NCBI GenBank assembly: GCA_903881265.1 | Contig: CAIRSV010000010.1 | Coordinates: forward strand, 1 to 10,629 | Reading direction: 5' to 3' | Length of the DNA: 10,629 bases | Source of the DNA: an uncultured Bacteroidota bacterium | GTDB lineage: Bacteria > Bacteroidota > Bacteroidia > Chitinophagales > Chitinophagaceae | Part shown: positions 7,128 to 10,629 of the stretch, piece after piece | Position numbering within the stretch: position 1 is the first letter of the stretch | Layout: every line of letters starts with the position of its first letter | Notes under the pieces: generated by a model | Database searches by the model: none | Told to the model about the DNA's origin: nothing | Seen by the model: only the letters and a program-made list of their open reading frames with translations | Program-made: the position numbers and the translations under genes

Positions 7128-7135
7128 TAAATTTG
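7128..7135 (+). promoter_or_regulatory. -7 box (TAnnTTTG) of tRNA-Arg
   Basis: TAAATTTG matches the Bacteroidota consensus TAnnTTTG exactly and ends 8 bp before the first base of tRNA-Arg, the expected geometry. A T-rich tract at about 7104-7112 lies where the -33 TTTG element should be. Confidence 0.65.
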
Positions 7136-7143
7136 TCGCCTTC

Positions 7144-7217
7144 GGCTACGTAGTTCAATTGGATAGAATATCAGATTTCGGCTCTGAGGGTTGAGGGTTC
7201 GAATCCTTCCGTGGTCA
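7144..7217 (+). tRNA. tRNA-Arg (anticodon TCG)
   Basis: A complete cloverleaf. The acceptor GGCTACG (7144-7150) pairs with CGTGGTC (7210-7216), including two G-T pairs, with discriminator A at 7217. The D-stem is GTTC/GAAT. The anticodon stem TCAGA/TCTGA closes loop TTTCGGC, giving TCG at 7178-7180. The T-arm is GAGGG/CCTTC around TTCGAAT. No CCA is encoded. The gene is intact although integrase remains lie just downstream, as expected when an element integrates at a tRNA 3' end and restores it. Confidence 0.95.
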
Positions 7218-7232
7218 CATTAAACAGCACTG

Positions 7233-7258
7233 AAAGCTCCTCCCAAGGAGTTTTTTTT
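7233..7258 (+). terminator. rho-independent terminator of tRNA-Arg
   Basis: Stem ctcct (7237-7241) with aggag (7246-7250), extendable by A-T pairs from aaag and tttt, followed by eight T (7251-7258). It starts 15 bp after the tRNA. Confidence 0.75.
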
Positions 7259-7278
7259 GTGTAAGCCCATTTTACATA

Positions 7279-7377
7279 GGTTACAGCTGATTCCATATCA
7301 CAGAAAAAAATGTCTTTTAGGCTATTGTTACATCAATGTTACACCAACATGAATTTATGCAACACCTAGTGTAACAT
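7279..7377. repeat. cluster of TGTTACA-like motifs upstream of the integrase remnant
   Basis: Copies are ggttaca (7279-7285), tgttaca (7326-7332), tgttaca (7337-7343) and the inverted tgtaaca (7370-7376). The last two sit in a perfect 9-bp inverted repeat, atgttacac (7336-7344) and gtgtaacat (7369-7377), whose right arm contains the ATG of the remnant. Their place between a tRNA and an integrase start suggests arm-type integrase binding sites or an operator; this is inferred from position. Confidence 0.45.
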
Positions 7378-7606
7378 GAACATCACATTTCGGCTGGAAT
7401 ACAATCCAGCAAAGGATTTAAAGCAATCAAAACCCGTATTTATACGCTGTACACAGAACAGAAAACACAAGCGCATTCATACAGGTGTTTCTGTGTCCTC
7501 AGTACACCATCTCTTCGAAGGCTTTGCCTTCGCAAGCGGTATGTTCTTCGCAGGCTTTGCCTGCAATATAAACCCTCTCCACGCCGATAGTCCTAGTGTA
7601 CTCTAA
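7376..7606 (+). pseudogene. truncated tyrosine-integrase N-terminus (arm-binding domain remnant)
   Basis: Residues 1-40 (positions 7376-7495) begin MNITFRLEYNPAK, continue with KPVFIRCTQNRKHKRIHTG and end in VSV. This matches the pattern of the N-terminal arm-type DNA-binding domain of Bacteroidota phage or ICE integrases: a three-stranded sheet with 'PIY(L/I)R....G+RK..STGI.V'. After residue 40 the similarity stops and the frame runs into the hairpin repeat that begins at 7511, ending at a stop inside it. The SAM-like core domain and the catalytic R-H-R-Y domain are absent from the window. A full integrase has roughly 400 residues, so only about a tenth remains. The position 159 bp after tRNA-Arg supports an old tRNA-targeted integration. 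The tail residues 41-76 are translated repeat and not protein-like. An alternative is a chance resemblance, since only 40 residues can be judged. Confidence 0.6.
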
Positions 7607-7648
7607 ATATGTTTGCTGGCGCGGGTTTGCAACCCGTGACAATAATCT
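7511..7648 (+). repeat. 138-bp hairpin repeat, copy 1
   Basis: First of two direct copies with a 148-bp period. It holds three short palindromes with 3-nt loops: A, cgaaggc/gccttcg (7516-7532, 7 bp); B, gcaggc/gcctgc (7550-7564, 6 bp); C, cgggtt/aacccg (7622-7636, extendable to 8 bp). The architecture resembles REP/BIME-type intergenic elements, some of which are moved by REP-associated transposases in trans. It begins close to where integrase similarity ends, so it may have broken that gene. Confidence 0.85.
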
Positions 7649-7658
7649 ATTTCTCTCA

Positions 7659-7796
7659 CTCTTCGAAGGCTTTGCCTTCGCAAGCAGTATGTTCTTCCCA
7701 GGCTTTGCCTACAATATAAACCATCTCCACGCCGATAGTCCTAGTGTACTCTAAATATGTTTGCTGGCGCGGGTTTGCAACCCGTGACAATAATCT
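7659..7796 (+). repeat. 138-bp hairpin repeat, copy 2
   Basis: Aligns with copy 1 without gaps and with four substitutions (7686, 7698, 7711, 7723). Hairpins A (7664-7680) and C (7770-7784) are intact. Hairpin B is weakened from 6 to 4 bp because both 7698 and 7711 fall in its stem. The copies are separated by 10 bp. The transition into unrelated sequence is sharp after about 7797. Confidence 0.85.
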
Positions 7797-7802
7797 AAAC
7801 AC

Positions 7803-8000
7803 GTTGTTCGATATGTTCATTTAGCGATATGCCGAACAACACATTGCATTGGTTCTCCGAACCAACAAGAAGTAAAAAAAATGTTGGTGAAAAATCGCGT
7901 AAACCTATTTTAGGATAAGACAAAACGAAACATCTAGGATAAGGTTCACAGAACCTTGATTATCATCCGTTCGACATGCGCAGAGCCTAACATGTCAAAC
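7803..8000. repeat. run of further short inverted repeats, non-coding
   Basis: Four different hairpins follow the tandem repeat: gttgttcg/cgaacaac (7803-7810, 7833-7840); ttggttc/gaaccaa with a 3-nt loop (7849-7865); aaggttc/gaacctt with a 3-nt loop (7941-7957); and gttcgacatg/catgtcaaac with one mismatch (7969-7978, 7991-8000). A 9-bp direct repeat taggataag occurs at 7911 and 7935. All have GTTC...GAAC-like arms. No coding frame is supported. They may be related palindromic elements or a structured RNA. Confidence 0.6.
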
Positions 8001-8202
8001 AGCTTGCGCTTAACATCCCGAACAGCCTGAGTCACAATAGACAAGACTCTTTTGCTAACATTATACCAAATATGACATAAAGCCCACAAGCAATGTGATT
8101 AAATAACTTTACTGCATTAAGAATGTTGCTTCCTTTATGCAAATACATTATAATTCTTTTATACATTTACAAGAAATATCATCAAATTAAATCCTCTAAA
8201 AA
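8001..8202. other. gene-free leader before the secreted-protein cluster
   Basis: AT-rich sequence with no gene seen. TACATTTA (8162-8169) is one mismatch from the TAnnTTTG -7 box and lies 33 bp before the first ATG, so it is a weak candidate promoter of the downstream cluster. No clear -33 element was found. Confidence 0.35.
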
Positions 8203-8700
8203 ATGTATGTAAATGGCAATCACAAATTAAATATTTGGCGCACAATACTGATAGTGACTTTCAGCATAATGCTGCTATCGTTCTCAGCCAAGAACAGAAA
8301 TTACCAAACTGAATGTGTAAGCCTTGAAACTGACGGCTATGTTGCTATTAAAATATGGGACACACGAAAGGGAGCCAAATACAAACCTGAGCAAGCTCGC
8401 AAAGATGCTATTCATGCCGTATTGTATTCTGGCATATCTGGCAGCAATGGGTGTTCTACACAGCCGCCTGTTTTAAATAATAGTGATAATAAAGAACAAT
8501 TCAGAAATATAGAGAAGAGCTTTTTTGCTAAAAAAGGAAAATGGTCGATGTTTACAAGAAGCTCTGCAATACTTACGACAATGCCGGGGAGCATAGGACA
8601 AAAAAAATGGAAAGTATATCAAGTGTCTATATCCAAAAATCAATTACGCAAATACTTGGAAGAACAAAAAATAATCAAATCACTAAACAATGGTTTTTAA
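8203..8700 (+). CDS. small exported protein of unknown function, first gene of cluster
   Basis: I do not recognise a named family with certainty. The product has 165 residues. Residues 12-29 (WRTILIVTFSIMLLSFSA) form a signal peptide or membrane anchor, so export is likely. The mature part starts with Cys38 in TECVSLETDGYVAIKIWD, a beta-strand-like stretch. A helix KPEQARKDAIHAVLYSGI (about 62-79) and SGSNGC follow, then a central basic and aromatic region, a strand KWKVYQVSISKNQLRKYLEEQ and the tail IIKSLNNGF. The strand/helix arrangement with an 'A..A...A' helix loosely recalls LPP20- or FlgT-N-like periplasmic domains, but this is only a resemblance. Cys38 and the Cys in SGSNGC could pair. 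The stop is followed after 1 bp by the next gene, so the two are very probably translated as one operon. Confidence 0.7.
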   Translation: MYVNGNHKLNIWRTILIVTFSIMLLSFSAKNRNYQTECVSLETDGYVAIKIWDTRKGAKYKPEQARKDAIHAVLYSGISGSNGCSTQPPVLNNSDNKEQFRNIEKSFFAKKGKWSMFTRSSAILTTMPGSIGQKKWKVYQVSISKNQLRKYLEEQKIIKSLNNGF

Positions 8701-8701
8701 A

Positions 8702-9658
8702 ATGAAAAAAATAGCACTATTAATTTGTACTATTGGTCTTTTTACTACGTCGAATACACTCTTCGGTCAAGCAAAAAAACCTACGCTTATGATTTTGCCT
8801 AGTGACAACTGGTGCGAGCAACGTTACTTTATGACAGAGTTTGACAATCAAGGCAGTAAGCAAAAAGTACCTAATTACAAGCAGGCATTTCAGGAAGACA
8901 CTGAATTGGGACAGGTGATTTCTAAAATTGGTTCATTAATGATTGACAGGAGCTTTCCTTTAAAAGATGCCGAACAGGAATTAAAAGCCATTGAAACACG
9001 AAATGCTGAAGACAATATGACAACCAGCACTGCAAGTGGTTCTTCTATTTCAGAAAGCCCCTTAGATAAATTGAAGAATAAATCTAAAGCAGATATTATT
9101 ATCCAAATTTGGTGGAAGGTCAATAAAACGGATCAAGGAAAATCTGTTTCTTTCATTCTTGAAGCATTTGATGCGTATACAAGCAAGCGTATTGCATCTT
9201 CTACAGGAAATGGTGCGCCAAATAATACGGATATTGTACCTGTGCTACTACAAAATGCAATTTTAGCTAATATTGACCCTTTTGTACTTCAACTGCAGTC
9301 ACATTTTGATGATATGTTTACTAATGGCAGAGAAATTCTGTTGACAGTGAAAAAATGGACCAGTTGGGATAAAAACATGGAAACAGAAATTAATGGTAAA
9401 GAAATTACAGATTATGTAAATGAATGGCTCCAAAAAAACACTGTAAACGGCAAATTCAGTATGGCTGATGCAACTGAAAACGTAATACGTTGTGATCAAG
9501 TAAGGATGCCATTGTATGATGCCAATAACAATGCGTTAGATGCCCGGCAATTTACAAAAGGCTTACAAAAATATTTCAAAGCGTCACCTTTTAATTTTGA
9601 AGTTAAACTTATGACCCGTGGACTAGGTGAGGCAATTCTTGTTTTGGGTGAAAAATAA
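8702..9658 (+). CDS. exported protein resembling DUF6175 family
   Basis: The product has 318 residues. Residues 1-23 (MKKIALLICTIGLF, ending LFGQ) are a signal peptide. ATG 8702 was chosen over an in-frame ATG at 8690, which would overlap the previous gene and add four residues before MKK. The mature protein opens with KPTLMILPSDNWCEQRYFM (Cys38), then KVPNYKQAFQEDTELGQVISKIGSLMIDR, a Ser/Thr-rich linker (about 99-115), KADIIIQIWWKV, a strand-rich centre and a C-terminal half with WLQKNTVNGKFSMADAT and MTRGLGEAILVLGEK. From memory this pattern fits uncharacterised Bacteroidota proteins annotated DUF6175; no enzymatic motif is visible. The fold resembles small proteins that sense or bind at the periplasmic face, but the function is unknown. 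It sits 1 bp after the first gene and 6 bp before the third. Confidence 0.75.
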   Translation: MKKIALLICTIGLFTTSNTLFGQAKKPTLMILPSDNWCEQRYFMTEFDNQGSKQKVPNYKQAFQEDTELGQVISKIGSLMIDRSFPLKDAEQELKAIETRNAEDNMTTSTASGSSISESPLDKLKNKSKADIIIQIWWKVNKTDQGKSVSFILEAFDAYTSKRIASSTGNGAPNNTDIVPVLLQNAILANIDPFVLQLQSHFDDMFTNGREILLTVKKWTSWDKNMETEINGKEITDYVNEWLQKNTVNGKFSMADATENVIRCDQVRMPLYDANNNALDARQFTKGLQKYFKASPFNFEVKLMTRGLGEAILVLGEK

Positions 9659-9664
9659 TTAAAT

Positions 9665-10629
9665 ATGAATAATATAATTACAGTACTTATTTTAACAATT
9701 GTTGCCATCAACAGCAACGCACAAGCCAAATTAGATGACTTTGGCAGAATTGTATTAAATACCTATTTGTCTGATAAAATAGCAATACCATCAGAGACAA
9801 AAAACTTGCTCATAACCAAGCTAAATCAAATAACTAGTAATAATGGTATGGGTGGCAGTCAAGCAAACCCACGTTTTATTATCACAGCAGACGTAAATGT
9901 GGGTACTAAAGACATTATTGCAGGGCCTCCTCAGATGATTTCACAAAATCTAGAGGTCACTCTATTTATTGGCGATGCTTTAAGTAATACAATTTTTTCG
10001 ACGACCAGTTTAAGTTTAAAAGGAGTAGGGACTAATGAAAATAAGGCCTTTATTGATGCGTTAAAAAATATTAATCCTAAAAACAAAGACCTTGTAACTT
10101 TTTTAGATGAAGGCAAAACAAAAATCATTCATTATTACAGTACCAACTGTGATTTTATTATTAAAGACGCTGAAACATTGGTAAAGCAAGAAAAATATGA
10201 TGAGGCCATTTACCAATTATCACTTGTACCCAATGTATGTGAGGATTGTTATTTCAAGTGTCTAGATGCTTTAGCTTCAGTATATCAGCAAAAAATAGAT
10301 GCAGATTGTACGTTGAAGTTTAAAAAAGCTAAAATAACTTGGACAGCTGAGCAAACTCCAACCGGTGCTGAAAAAGTAGGTATTATATTGAATACTATAA
10401 ACCCTATGGCAGCTTGCCAAACAGATATAGTGGCTTTTATACAATCAATCGATAGCAAATTAAAAGCTGATGAAAAAGCAAGATGGCAGTTTAAAATGAA
10501 ACAATATGCAGATAAAATTGCAAGTCAAAAGGAACTAGTAAGAATAACAGATGAAAAAGGAAAACGGGATGATACTTATAGGGAGAATCAATCATCTAGA
10601 AATTATGAATTAGATAAAATGCGGGTAAA
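9665..10629 (+). CDS. exported TPR-like protein of unknown function, 3' end outside window
   Basis: The frame stays open from ATG 9665 to the window edge: 321 codons, no stop. Residues 1-20 (MNNIITVLILTIVAINSNAQ) are a signal peptide. Residues 65-150 form a strand-rich domain with NPRFIITADVNVGTKD, PPQMISQNLEVTLFIGD and SLSLKGVGTNENKAFIDAL. Residues 164-210 look like TPR helices (AETLVKQEKYDEAIYQL...) containing the Cys cluster C192-x2-C195-x3-C199. C162, C215 and C251 are further cysteines. After residue 260 the chain becomes charged and helical (KADEKARWQFKMKQYADK), possibly a coiled coil. The even cysteine count suggests disulfides in the periplasm. The gene follows the DUF6175-like gene by 6 bp and shares the exported, Cys-containing character of both upstream products, so the three probably act together. 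No known function was recognised. Confidence 0.75.
   Translation, partial: MNNIITVLILTIVAINSNAQAKLDDFGRIVLNTYLSDKIAIPSETKNLLITKLNQITSNNGMGGSQANPRFIITADVNVGTKDIIAGPPQMISQNLEVTLFIGDALSNTIFSTTSLSLKGVGTNENKAFIDALKNINPKNKDLVTFLDEGKTKIIHYYSTNCDFIIKDAETLVKQEKYDEAIYQLSLVPNVCEDCYFKCLDALASVYQQKIDADCTLKFKKAKITWTAEQTPTGAEKVGIILNTINPMAACQTDIVAFIQSIDSKLKADEKARWQFKMKQYADKIASQKELVRITDEKGKRDDTYRENQSSRNYELDKMRV

Noticed and set aside
7511..7796. CRISPR array.
   Set aside because: Only two units of 138 bp with a 10-bp gap; there are no short repeats with unique spacers and no cas genes.
8412..9729. Several minus-strand reading frames of 60-77 codons opposite the secreted-protein cluster.
   Set aside because: They are antisense to well-supported genes and show no domain signature.
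7260..10629. Second attachment-site copy of the tRNA-Arg 3' end.
   Set aside because: No repeat of the T-arm and acceptor sequence was found by eye downstream in the window; it may lie beyond the edge.

Overview
The window looks like a Bacteroidota chromosome, plausibly Chitinophagales-like, though the genus cannot be fixed. Signs are: secreted proteins whose signal peptides end in ...AQ; paired outer-membrane beta-barrel genes; TAnnTTTG-type -7 promoter boxes; almost no Shine-Dalgarno sequences; tRNAs without an encoded CCA; and a KdsA of the type found in this phylum.

Positions 1-320 hold a tRNA cluster: the 3' end of a probable tRNA-Tyr, then tRNA-Gly(TCC) and tRNA-Thr(GGT), with hairpin terminators. 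Positions 500-2605 hold three minus-strand genes: a ChaN-like secreted protein, a cold-shock protein and dephospho-CoA kinase (coaE). Diverging from coaE, positions 2655-5926 run on the plus strand: kdsA (Kdo-8-phosphate synthase for LPS), an SprT-like zinc protease and two consecutive outer-membrane beta-barrel proteins. A BadF/BadG-type sugar kinase (5951-6802, minus) converges on them, and a shared hairpin overlaps its stop codon. Up to about 6.8 kb this is ordinary core genome devoted to envelope and cofactor metabolism.

After a gene-poor stretch comes a complete tRNA-Arg(TCG) with a clear promoter and terminator. Directly downstream is what looks like the broken N-terminus of a Bacteroidota-type tyrosine integrase, preceded by a cluster of TGTTACA-like motifs. 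It runs into two 138-bp tandem repeats (148-bp period, 4 differences) packed with short REP-like hairpins, then more unrelated hairpins to about 8.0 kb. This looks like an old integration site with repeat invasion.

From 8203 to the window end there is a tight three-gene plus-strand cluster (gaps of 1 and 6 bp). All three products carry N-terminal export signals. The first is a small unrecognised secreted protein. The second resembles DUF6175 family proteins. The third is a larger Cys-containing, TPR-like protein cut by the window edge. Their joint function is not known to me, and they are the best candidate here for an undescribed envelope or periplasmic system, possibly former cargo of the integrated element.
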